Source of the DNA: Cyanobacterium aponinum PCC 10605
GTDB taxonomy: Bacteria > Cyanobacteriota > Cyanobacteriia > Cyanobacteriales > Cyanobacteriaceae
Direction: 5' to 3'
Length of the DNA stretch: 64,000 nt
Assembly: GCF_000317675.1 (NCBI RefSeq)
Contig: NC_019776.1
Location: 3,100,001-3,164,000, forward strand
Below, one piece after another: positions 34,303-42,486 of the stretch. The notes beneath the pieces are model-generated. The model did no database searches. It worked only from the letters and a program-made list of their open reading frames with translations, and had not been told where the DNA came from. Both the position numbers and the translations under genes were made by a program. Within the stretch, counting starts at the first letter, position 1. Every line of letters begins with the position of its first letter.

Positions 34303-36036
34303 TTAAAATCCGAGGGTTAGGGCTTCTCTCCTACGAGGATCGGAAAAACCATATAGAAATTTATCCTGTTTCATTATACTTTGAGTGCTACCCATTGCTC
34401 GACTGTCTTTTAAGTTATGTCCTTTTTTGGCTAATATTTGTCGAGTATCTTGATTGATGCCTTTTTCTAGTAATAATTCATCGGGCAACCATTGATGATG
34501 GAAACGGGGGGAAACAGTTGCTTCAGCGATATTGAGGTTAAATTCAAGAACGTTGATAATTATTTGTAAAACTGTGGTGATAATTCTACTTCCTCCGGGG
34601 CTACCAGTTACCAAAAAGACTTCTCCATCTTTAGTAATAATAGTAGGAGTCATAGAACTCAGCATTCTTTTTTCAGGTGCGATCGCATTATATTCTCCTC
34701 CTGTTAAGCCGTAAGCATTGGGAGTGTTGGGTTTAGCGACAAAATCATCCATCTCATTATTAAGTAAAAAACCACTATTAGGCACTGTTATTCCTGTACC
34801 ATAGCTAAAATTTAAAGTATAAGTATTTGCCACTGCATTGCCATACTGATCAACAATAGAATAATGGGTTGTTTCATGACTTTCTCGAAAATTAAAAGGA
34901 TGATTTGGTTTAATTTTATTACTAGGAATTGCTTGATTTTTATCTATTTTTTCTCTTAAAAAATCTGCATATTCTTGAGATATTAAACCTTGAATAGGAA
35001 CATCAACAAAATCAGGATCTCCTAAATATAAGCTGCGATCGGCATAAGCTAATTTCATGGTTTCTGCCATTAAATGAATAGTATCAGCAGTATTATGCCC
35101 TAAATTTTTTAAATCAAAACCTTTTAAAATATTCAACATTTGTATTAAATGAACACCCCCTGAACTTGGGGGAGGCATCGAATAAATTTGATAACCTAAA
35201 TACTCTCCTTGAATTGGTTGTCTTATTTTAGGTTCATAGCTCATTAAATCTTCTAAAGTAATTAGGCCACCATTCTTACTCATTTCTTGAACTATATTTC
35301 TGGCAATTTCTCCTTCATAAAAAGCCTTTTTTCCTTCCTTCGCAATTAATTTTAAAGTTTTCGCTAATTGTGGTTGTTGAAATGTTGAGCCAATAGGAGG
35401 GGGATTACCATTAGGAAAATATATTTCCTGACTAGCGGGGTTTCTTTCTAAATACGGACGAGAAAATAAAAGAGAGTCATAAAAATCTTGAGTAACAGGA
35501 AAACCCTTTTCTGCCAATTCAATAGCCGGTTGTAAAGCCCTTTTTAAGCTAATTGTGCCATATTTTTCCAAAGCAAAAGTAAGTCCTGCAACTGTACCCG
35601 GTACTCCTACAGCCAAGTGACTAAAGCGAGATTTATTACTATCCACTTCTCCTTTGTCATCGAGAAACATATTTTTTGTTGCTTTTAGAGGGGCTTTTTC
35701 TCGATAGTCTAGGGCAATATTTTGGTTATTATCAGCAAAATGAATCATCATAAAACCGCCACCGCCAATATTTCCTGCACGAGGTAAGGTTACGGCTAAA
35801 GCGAATCCCACTGTCACCGCCGCATCAACAGCATTGCCTCCTTGTTGCAATACTTCTAAACCTGCTTGAGTAGCTAATTTTTCTTGGCTTGACACCATAC
35901 CACTACGGGCAGTAATGGGGTGAAAAATACTTTCTGTGTCATAGATGGGAGTTTGAGCAAGATTACTTTCTACTCCGATAACAAAGACACAAATAAGGCA
36001 AATTAACCAAATATATTTTTTTAAAGAGGCAATCAT
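34303..36036 (-). CDS. ggt: Gamma-glutamyltransferase
   Basis: This N-terminal-nucleophile enzyme hydrolyses glutathione and transfers its gamma-glutamyl group. Residues 1-27 form a signal peptide (YIWLICLICVFVIGV), so it is probably periplasmic. The N-terminal region has the typical GMVSSQEKLATQAGLEVLQQ and GGNAVDAAV. The autocatalytic cleavage site is the threonine of ETTHYSIVDQYGNAV, which begins the small subunit. SSMTPTI and GSPGGSRII form the substrate-binding region. At 577 residues it matches the family. It is probably monocistronic. Confidence 0.94.
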   Translation of the reverse strand: MIASLKKYIWLICLICVFVIGVESNLAQTPIYDTESIFHPITARSGMVSSQEKLATQAGLEVLQQGGNAVDAAVTVGFALAVTLPRAGNIGGGGFMMIHFADNNQNIALDYREKAPLKATKNMFLDDKGEVDSNKSRFSHLAVGVPGTVAGLTFALEKYGTISLKRALQPAIELAEKGFPVTQDFYDSLLFSRPYLERNPASQEIYFPNGNPPPIGSTFQQPQLAKTLKLIAKEGKKAFYEGEIARNIVQEMSKNGGLITLEDLMSYEPKIRQPIQGEYLGYQIYSMPPPSSGGVHLIQMLNILKGFDLKNLGHNTADTIHLMAETMKLAYADRSLYLGDPDFVDVPIQGLISQEYADFLREKIDKNQAIPSNKIKPNHPFNFRESHETTHYSIVDQYGNAVANTYTLNFSYGTGITVPNSGFLLNNEMDDFVAKPNTPNAYGLTGGEYNAIAPEKRMLSSMTPTIITKDGEVFLVTGSPGGSRIITTVLQIIINVLEFNLNIAEATVSPRFHHQWLPDELLLEKGINQDTRQILAKKGHNLKDSRAMGSTQSIMKQDKFLYGFSDPRRREALTLGF

Positions 36037-36243
36037 TATGAGGTTAAAGATATTGATAAGCTAGGAGTATATTTAAGTACAATGGTGATGGTAGGGAAGA
36101 GCTAAAACTTTGAGTCATTTTCACAAATTGATAAAAATTTAAGTTAAATACGTCTTAGCTTATATTTAGAAAATAAGGCGATTTCAATTAGGAATTAGCT
36201 ATTAGGAATTAACCGTTAACTATGCTTCATTTCCGATGGAAAT

Positions 36244-37929
36244 TTATTCAAGAGACATGATTAGTCTTTTTAAACCGAGGGATTCTGCTGAAGTGAAACG
36301 ACAATAGAATAAGTGTAATAAGTCTTTTGGTTGAGGATTGCCACGAGAAGCACCAGTTGAACCCATAGCAATTAGAATACCGCAATAGCCGTCAAATTGA
36401 GCTACTTTTTTGATCCAATTTTCAATAATCAAAGACCAATTTTTTTCTCCTTTTTGACCGCTATATTGAGGAAATTGTGCAAAAATATAATGGTTATTGT
36501 CTCCTGTTTCTAATATACCTAATTCATAACTTTCATCTTCGTAGGGATCATAACCTTGTCCAAATGTTATTTGCAAAACACCTTCTTCTTCTTGAAGATT
36601 ATTGATTAATTCTTTCGCTTTTGGTCTGGTTGTTTGTAAAATTATGGCGGGAAAACCTTGATCAGAAACTTTTTTTTGTATGGATGCGATTCCTTCGGGA
36701 AGTACTGTGCAACCCGCATCTTTGTGAATACAACTAAAAGACTTATCATCAAAGAAACGAAGAAAATCTCCTTCAATTTCTAAGAAGGAAACTAAAGTAC
36801 CTGCAGGAATTAAATCATCATAAATAGGGAAATCTTCGTCTTCATCTTCATCGTCATCGTCATATAGATAATCATCGTCATCATCATCATCAAAAGCGCT
36901 TTCTAACTCCTCCGTCAACTCTGGCATGGTAGAAACAGAAACTTTAATGGAATCATCCTCAAGAGGCAAATCAATAATATACTCATTTTTCAATAAGTCA
37001 ACTTCATCGAGAATTAAAAACTCCTCATTATCTTGAATAAATAAACCTAAAGACTTCAACGCCACATAAATAGGGTAAATCTCCTCTTCCTCTTTTAAAG
37101 AGCGAATACCCTCATAAGGATGAATACTACCAAAAATAGCGGAAACATCATTATCTCTTTTATGCCACTGAAAAGAAGATGTTTCTATTTCCTCCTCATT
37201 AAAGTTAAGAAACCAACAATCCTGTTGTAAAAAAGTACTTTCTAACTCCCCTTCTTCCTCTGATTCGCTTAAATCTATCACCCTCTGACGAAAACTCTTT
37301 AAAGAATCAAGGGAACGATAAAGAATAATACCAAATTCTTGTCCCAACATTCCCATTACACAAGCATAAAGACTGTCAATATTCCATTGATTAATATCAA
37401 TTCTGATTATTTCTTCTTCTGACAAAAATTGCCATGGTTGCTGTTTCCAAATCAAAGATAATGCCACATCTTCTAAGGCAGAAATTAATTTCCGAGAAAT
37501 ATGGGTATTTGACTGGGGTTTATTATTCTGAAAATTAACCCATAATTCATCTAATAAAGGTAACTCTGGTTGATAGTCAACTTTAATATCTAAATCCTGT
37601 AATACACCGCGCAAAAAAAATTGTAATTCCCGATCTTTCACAATAATTTTTTGAGGTCGTGCCGGTTGTGCTGGGTTGTGGGGATTTTCCATTGCTTTTA
37701 ATAATGCCCTCACCACTGCTTCAGGTCCAATGGTTGCTCTAACAATATCCATGGAACGCACAAAGCCCTCTGAACCATCTAACCAAATAATACAATCGCT
37801 ATTCTCTGCTATTTCTGGTTCTAAATTGTCCATCATACCAAGAATGGGGAGCCGATCGCCCTCCCACACACTGGGAACTTGAGGAATACGTTGTAATCGG
37901 GTTAATGTGCTTTCTGGTAAAGATGTCAT
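36244..37929 (-). CDS. Uncharacterised cyanobacterial protein with an acidic run
   Basis: I recognise this 561-residue protein only as a type found in cyanobacteria, starting MTSLPESTLTRLQRIPQVPS with a conserved PSVWEGDRLP segment (possibly the DUF6930 family). It is soluble, with no signal or membrane segment. A run of aspartate and glutamate (residues about 346-378, with SAFDDDDDDDYLYDDDD at its start) separates two globular halves. The C-terminal half has PQYSGQKGEKNWSLIIENW and LIAMGSTGASRGNP. The function is unknown, and the neighbours ggt and cimA give no hint. Confidence 0.7.
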   Translation of the reverse strand: MTSLPESTLTRLQRIPQVPSVWEGDRLPILGMMDNLEPEIAENSDCIIWLDGSEGFVRSMDIVRATIGPEAVVRALLKAMENPHNPAQPARPQKIIVKDRELQFFLRGVLQDLDIKVDYQPELPLLDELWVNFQNNKPQSNTHISRKLISALEDVALSLIWKQQPWQFLSEEEIIRIDINQWNIDSLYACVMGMLGQEFGIILYRSLDSLKSFRQRVIDLSESEEEGELESTFLQQDCWFLNFNEEEIETSSFQWHKRDNDVSAIFGSIHPYEGIRSLKEEEEIYPIYVALKSLGLFIQDNEEFLILDEVDLLKNEYIIDLPLEDDSIKVSVSTMPELTEELESAFDDDDDDDYLYDDDDEDEDEDFPIYDDLIPAGTLVSFLEIEGDFLRFFDDKSFSCIHKDAGCTVLPEGIASIQKKVSDQGFPAIILQTTRPKAKELINNLQEEEGVLQITFGQGYDPYEDESYELGILETGDNNHYIFAQFPQYSGQKGEKNWSLIIENWIKKVAQFDGYCGILIAMGSTGASRGNPQPKDLLHLFYCRFTSAESLGLKRLIMSLE

Positions 37930-38089
37930 GGATAATCAAAAGTTTGGTTATAAAAATAATAAAAGTTGGAGAAATTAATAATTAAGAATTGGTAATGGAG
38001 AAAAAACAAAGGTTGAAATGGAGAAATTTAAGAATAAGCAGCCAAAAAACAATTTTAATACCTCCCTATAGCTAATAGCAAAATCATTA

Positions 38090-39721
38090 CTAATTACCAA
38101 CAGAAATGGGACTAATTTCCGCTTTAGTGAGTAAGATACCATATTCTATGCCCTCGACCACAGCCTGATAAGAAGCATCAATAATATTCGTGGACACTCC
38201 TACCGTTGTCCATCGGCTTTCCCCATTGCTTGATTCTACTAATACTCTTGTTTTTGCGTCTGTTCCTGCTGTACTATCAAGAATCCTCACTTTGTAGTCT
38301 GTTAGATGAAATTGACCTATTTCGGGATAAAACTGGACTAAAGCCTTTCTCAAAGCGTGATCCAAGGCAGACACAGGGCCATTTCCTTCTGCTACTTCTA
38401 ATAACTCTTTTTCATCCACTAAAACTTTAATAGTGGCTAGGGCATTACTACAATTATTTTTTTCTGAGGCTAAAATATCACAGTGAACTTGAAAACCCTT
38501 AATGGAAAACAGTTTTTTTCTCTGTTTCAAAGCGGATAAAATTAGTAATTCAAAACTTGCTTCTGCCCCTTCAAATTGATAGCCTTGATGTTCAAGATTT
38601 TTTAATTTTTGCAAGATTTCTCGACAAGTGGGATCATTTTTATCAAGGGTGATGCCCAGACTTTTCGCTTTAGCAATGACGTTACTTAAACCAGCTTGAT
38701 CAGAAATGACGATTTTACGTTCATTACCCACTAATTCAGGTTCTATATGTTCATAGGTTAAAGGATTTTTAGCAACAGCAGAAACATGGATTCCTCCTTT
38801 ATGGGCAAAGGCAGACTTTCCGACGAAGGGAGCATGATCATCTGGTGCTAAATTAACGATTTCGCTAATATAACGACTATTAGGGGCTAGTTGGGTTAAA
38901 TCTTCTTTTTCTAAGCATTGGTAGCCTAATTTTAGCTGTAAATTGGGAATAAGTGTACATAGGTTGGCGTTACCACACCTTTCGCCATAACCGTTAATAG
39001 TACCCTGTACCATCGTTACTCCTTCCAATACAGATGCGATCGCATTTGCTACCGCCGTACCGCTATCATTATGAGTGTGAATACCTAATTTAACTCCTTC
39101 TTCTTCCTCTAAGTTCAGGTTTAATTTACTCACCACTTCCGAGACAATACGACTAATTTCATGGGGTAAAGTGCCACCATTCGTATCGCAGAAAACTAAC
39201 CATTTAGCACCACCTTTTATGGCAGATTTTAAAGTTGCGATCGCATAATCTGGATTAGCTTGATAACCATCGAACCAATGCTCAGCATCATAAATTACCT
39301 TTCTTCCCTGAGACACAAGAAAAGCAACAGTTTCTTCAATCATGGCAAGATTTTCTTCAAGACTAGTTTTTAAGCCCTCGGTAACGTGTAAATCCCAAGA
39401 CTTACCAAAAATTGTCACCCAGTGAGTATTTGCCGCTAAAATAGCCTTAAGCATCGGATCGTTGTCACAAGATTGATGGGGGCGACGAGTGGAGCAAAAA
39501 GCTACTATCTGAGCTTGTTTAAGAGGAGTTTCTTTTAACTGCCAGAAAAACTGAACATCCTTAGGATTCGCTCCGGGCCATCCTCCCTCAATGAAGGGAA
39601 TCCCCATTTCATCAAGTTTGTGAACTATTTTAATTTTGTCTGTTAATGATAAAGATATACCCTCCCTTTGCGCTCCATCCCTTAAAGTTGTGTCATACAA
39701 CCAGATTTTTTTCTCTCTCAT
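38090..39721 (-). CDS. cimA: (R)-citramalate synthase
   Basis: CimA condenses pyruvate with acetyl-CoA to citramalate, the threonine-independent start of isoleucine synthesis. The protein has the LeuA/CimA signature IWLYDTTLRDGAQREGIS, HTHNDSGTAVANA and a C-terminal LeuA-type regulatory domain (about 400-540), as expected for feedback control. I place the start at the ATG at 39721; a GTG at 39748 would add nine residues. A TATAAT lies at 39756-39761 on this strand, just upstream of that GTG, so transcription would begin close to the GTG and the ATG is better placed. This -10-like box sits at the edge of a repeat copy. Confidence 0.93.
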   Translation of the reverse strand: MREKKIWLYDTTLRDGAQREGISLSLTDKIKIVHKLDEMGIPFIEGGWPGANPKDVQFFWQLKETPLKQAQIVAFCSTRRPHQSCDNDPMLKAILAANTHWVTIFGKSWDLHVTEGLKTSLEENLAMIEETVAFLVSQGRKVIYDAEHWFDGYQANPDYAIATLKSAIKGGAKWLVFCDTNGGTLPHEISRIVSEVVSKLNLNLEEEEGVKLGIHTHNDSGTAVANAIASVLEGVTMVQGTINGYGERCGNANLCTLIPNLQLKLGYQCLEKEDLTQLAPNSRYISEIVNLAPDDHAPFVGKSAFAHKGGIHVSAVAKNPLTYEHIEPELVGNERKIVISDQAGLSNVIAKAKSLGITLDKNDPTCREILQKLKNLEHQGYQFEGAEASFELLILSALKQRKKLFSIKGFQVHCDILASEKNNCSNALATIKVLVDEKELLEVAEGNGPVSALDHALRKALVQFYPEIGQFHLTDYKVRILDSTAGTDAKTRVLVESSNGESRWTTVGVSTNIIDASYQAVVEGIEYGILLTKAEISPISVGN

Positions 39722-39755
39722 CGCCGTTTGATTATCTTTGATAGTCACACTAATT

Positions 39756-39761
39756 ATTATA
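39756..39761 (-). promoter_or_regulatory. Candidate -10 box of cimA at the edge of a repeat
   Basis: TATAAT on the minus strand directly abuts the conserved repeat end CGAACTGAGGT. Its spacing to the ATG at 39721 would give a leader of about 25 nt. No -35 box is clear; it would fall inside the repeat. Confidence 0.45.
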
Positions 39762-39890
39762 ACCTCAGTTCGGTTTAAGAATATCCGATAAGGTTAGGTG
39801 TTAGGTGTCAGGTTGCAGGTTGCAGGTGGTAGGGGTGAATAAATATATTTAACGTTAGTTCGGTTTAAGAACATCGGATGAGGGTTCGGA
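39761..39890. repeat. Repeat family A copy, two ends around heptamers
   Basis: AACCTCAGTTCGGTTTAAG with AATATCCGATAAGG (39761 onward) is followed by TTAGGTG/TCAGGTTGCAGG heptamers. A second copy of the end, GTTAGTTCGGTTTAAG with AACATCGGATGAGG, begins at 39853. The two ends are in direct orientation here. Confidence 0.75.
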
Positions 39891-39904
39891 GTGTTAAATA
39901 ACAA

Positions 39905-39955
39905 TTTTTAAACTTTTAGCTTTTATTTTGCTGTAAACACTATTCAATTGTAGAA
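39905..39955. repeat. Repeat family B fragment
   Basis: AAACTTTTAGCTTTTATT and the following ACACTATTCAAT closely match 5264-5303. It abuts the stop codon of the gene at 39961. Confidence 0.55.
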
Positions 39956-39960
39956 AAGCA

Positions 39961-40398
39961 CTATTTATTAGCATATTTACCTAATATTTCAGCTAATTGC
40001 GGAACTACCTGTTCAATTTCATCTTGTAAAGAATTACGAATTTTTTCGTAGGAAACCTTAATAATTTTATTTGCAGTTTTCTGAATTCGCCCATCTGTCA
40101 CACTTAAAATGGTATTAGCTGTTAATGTCGGATTACTTTGTAAGTAAGTGACAGGATTTCCTTTTTCAATTCCTTCATCCCATAAAGGATTAATTGCCTG
40201 AGAAATGGGGGGAATCAAACCAAATATTGCTTTTTGGGCATAGTTTGGACTAATACTTTTAATTCCTTTATAAAGAGTCTTAAAAAGAATACCAGTAACA
40301 CCAGTTTTTGCTTCTACTTGAGCTTCCATTAATTCTACGCAATCTTGGGCTATATTTAAACGTATTTCTTGATCTTGGATTTGTTCGCTCAATTTCAT
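39961..40398 (-). CDS. Uncharacterised helical protein
   Basis: I do not recognise this 145-residue protein in functional terms. It is mostly helical, with no signal peptide. The segment GVTGILFKTLYKGIKSISP and the amphipathic GLIPPISQAINPLWDEGIEK look conserved, and the C-terminus is SLQDEIEQVVPQLAEILGKY. The pattern recalls small cyanobacterial DUF families. It lies between cimA and truB on the same strand, with spacers over 170 bp, so it is probably transcribed alone. Confidence 0.65.
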   Translation of the reverse strand: MKLSEQIQDQEIRLNIAQDCVELMEAQVEAKTGVTGILFKTLYKGIKSISPNYAQKAIFGLIPPISQAINPLWDEGIEKGNPVTYLQSNPTLTANTILSVTDGRIQKTANKIIKVSYEKIRNSLQDEIEQVVPQLAEILGKYANK

Positions 40399-40570
40399 CT
40401 GTAATATCTCGATTTTGATTTAGTTATCAGTTATTTCCGTAGCTAAGTTTATCAGAAATGAAGGAGAAAAACACAAGTAAGATGCTTGTTTCACAAAGAA
40501 AAATTTTTAATATTTAGTATTAGGGCTAAAGCCTTTTTTTGATAATTTCGATCATTATGAAAAAATTATA

Positions 40571-41461
40571 TTACAAATTTGGGTAAATAACGATTTTGGG
40601 TTTTATATTTGTTTCAATAGTTTCTCTTTGTTCACTAATACCAATAAATTGGTTTTTGTGATTATAAGTACAATAAAATTGATAATTTGCTTCCGTGATT
40701 TTACTAATTTTTTGTCCTAGTAACCAATTTTTACTTTCTTCTTCGTTTAAATATATTTTCGGCATATTTTGCAAAGGAAAATCTAAATTAATTAAAGATA
40801 GTTTTTCTTCTGTTTTTTGATTGATTACATCCTCAAAAGTTAAACTATTTTCTAATGTCATCCCACAACTTAAAGTTCTTTGCAAATTAGCTAAGGTTGC
40901 CCCTGTTCCTATTTTTTCCCCTAAATCTCGTGCGATCGCTCTTATGTAAGTACCACCACCACAAACAATCTTTAAATCTAATTCTGGATAATCGCTTTCT
41001 TGCCAGTTTAAAATCTCTATTTTATTAATAAAAACCTTTCTTATTGGTATATCAATAACTGCCCCTTTTCTTGCTAAATCATATAGTTTTTTACCGTCCT
41101 TTTTTATAGCACTATAAGCGGGAGGAATTTGGTCAATTTCTCCGATAAATTCAGGTAATATATCCATAATTTTCGCCAGAGTTAAATCTTTAACCTCTTG
41201 TTGTCTAATTATTTCCCCTTCCAAATCATCCGTAGTTGTTTGAATACCGAATTTTATTCTGGCTTTATAGGCTTTTTCTGATGGTAAAAACTGTAATAAA
41301 CGAGTCGCTTTGCCAACAGCAATGGGTAAAACTCCTGTAGCTAAGGGGTCTAAAGTACCACCATGACCAATTTTTTTTGTCTTGAGAATTTTTCTTAATT
41401 TAGCAACACAATCGTGAGAGGTAAAATTTTGAGGTTTATTTAAGTTAAGAAAACCATTCAT
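40571..41461 (-). CDS. truB: tRNA pseudouridine(55) synthase
   Basis: TruB makes pseudouridine 55 in the T-loop of tRNAs. The N-terminal block MNGFLNLNKPQNFTSHD, the catalytic-Asp motif GGTLDPLATGVLPIAVGKAT and the YKARIKFG region are diagnostic. I start at the ATG at 41461, which yields the family-typical MNGFLNLNKP; the ATG at 41476 would add MILEK. At 296 residues the size is normal. It is monocistronic. Confidence 0.95.
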   Translation of the reverse strand: MNGFLNLNKPQNFTSHDCVAKLRKILKTKKIGHGGTLDPLATGVLPIAVGKATRLLQFLPSEKAYKARIKFGIQTTTDDLEGEIIRQQEVKDLTLAKIMDILPEFIGEIDQIPPAYSAIKKDGKKLYDLARKGAVIDIPIRKVFINKIEILNWQESDYPELDLKIVCGGGTYIRAIARDLGEKIGTGATLANLQRTLSCGMTLENSLTFEDVINQKTEEKLSLINLDFPLQNMPKIYLNEEESKNWLLGQKISKITEANYQFYCTYNHKNQFIGISEQRETIETNIKPKIVIYPNL

Positions 41462-41476
41462 TTTTTCTAGGATCAA

Positions 41477-41841
41477 TAATGTTAGAATTTAATTAAAGCA
41501 TAAAAGTACATTAGGTATCAAAAGTTACATTTTCTGACTAAAGATTAATTTAATTTTTAGTTAGTAGCAAATCAGCTTTTATTGATTAAATTTTCCGATA
41601 GAGTTAATATAAAAGTGAATTATTTAGGGAAATATTGCAAAAACTAAGAAAATTACATTAGACCTCTCCATAAATTATTTTTCGTTGGCTCGTAGTAAGG
41701 GCTTCAGCCCTTAAAATGTCTATTATTGGAGATGTCTATTCAAACAATAATTTACTAATCCCTTGTTCAAATTTGTTGGAACTATTTTGATCAATATAAA
41801 GTCAAAAAAATGGAGAACTAAGCTACATTCTTTCTATTTAA
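41477..41841. other. Intergenic region containing a MITE-like element
   Basis: This 365-bp divergent spacer between truB and the Mo-nitrogenase-like gene has no ORF of note. It contains a 78-bp inverted-repeat element (41660-41737). The remaining DNA is AT-rich without clear motifs. Confidence 0.6.
41660..41737. mobile_element. 78-bp MITE-like element
   Basis: AGACCTCTCCATAAAT (41660-41675) and the complement of ATTATTGGAGATGTCT (41722-41737) agree at 13 of 16 positions. An internal hairpin, AAGGGC-TTCA-GCCCTT, lies at about 41697-41712. The flanks both read ATT, a possible 3-bp target duplication. It has no coding capacity, so a transposase elsewhere would be needed. Confidence 0.55.
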
Positions 41842-42216
41842 TTGAGGATGAAAATAATGGGTGTTGTCGATTATCTTTTTTCTGAAATAGTTTTACAAAA
41901 TCAAATAAGTTATTCTCAGGATTTATCTTTAAAAAGTAGATGGCATTTACCTAAATTTGAGTTTAAATGGCACAAAATAGATTTGCTCTTACCTCTAAGA
42001 AGTTGGTTGGATAATATTGAAATTACTGACAGTGTTACTGCTCACCGTATTAACAATTTAATTCCTGCTGAATGTCCTTTCGCAAGAAAAATAACTATTT
42101 TTAATCGTACAATTTTAACAATCCCACCTCTTTGCAAACTAAATCCTGTTTACGATAATTTAATGGCTTTGAAATTTCGCTGTTTAACCTATTTAGCAGA
42201 AATGGAAGGAAATTGA
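41842..42216 (+). CDS. Mo-dependent nitrogenase C-terminus-like family protein
   Basis: The C-terminal part AHRINNLIPAECPFARKI then IPPLCKLNPVYDNLMALKFR and YLAEMEGN matches what I know of the Mo-nitro_C family (PF06967), small proteins widespread in cyanobacteria and named only because of a distant link to nitrogenase. At 124 residues it is close to the usual size. The presumed start MRMKIMGVV offers three Met codons (41842, 41848, 41857). There are no nif genes here, and the family does not show nitrogen fixation by itself. Confidence 0.75.
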   Translation: MRMKIMGVVDYLFSEIVLQNQISYSQDLSLKSRWHLPKFEFKWHKIDLLLPLRSWLDNIEITDSVTAHRINNLIPAECPFARKITIFNRTILTIPPLCKLNPVYDNLMALKFRCLTYLAEMEGN

Positions 42217-42454
42217 GCCTAAAACCGACAATAACAATCAAGTAACCGTAGCTCAATATAAGCTCAATAAACATCAAGTTATTAGCAATGATTTGAGTCG
42301 TTATTCTCAAAATCAAGATGACAGAAACCCAAAAGAATTCACTATAAACTTTTTCTTAATTCTTGCATCAAACTTAGGTGATAGTAAAGTAAGTTTACAA
42401 CCAGTGGAATTATCTCTTGTTAAGGAACAAATAAATCCTATGATGAATCTGTAA
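42197..42454 (+). pseudogene. Start-less open frame, possible gene remnant
   Basis: A frame of 85 codons runs without stops from 42197 to a TAA at 42452-42454, in the +1 frame relative to the preceding gene. It encodes VTVAQYKLNKHQVISNDLS and PKEFTINFFLILASNLGDSK. It lacks an ATG until its very end. It may be the C-terminal part of a frameshifted or deleted gene. I do not recognise it. Confidence 0.35.
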
Positions 42455-42486
42455 TGATATACACAGATTTAGCGAGAGAAATAAAC

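Noticed and set aside
34269-34457. 62-codon plus-strand frame opposite ggt
   Set aside because: It lies mostly antisense to the ggt coding region and has no family features.
40523-40545. GGCT-AA-AGCC followed by a T-run as a terminator
   Set aside because: The stem is only 4 bp and is oriented on the plus strand, while both flanking genes are on the minus strand.
41842-42216. Evidence for nitrogen fixation from the Mo-nitrogenase-like protein
   Set aside because: The family is widespread in cyanobacteria that do not fix nitrogen, and no nif genes occur in the window. The molybdate transporter also serves nitrate reductase.
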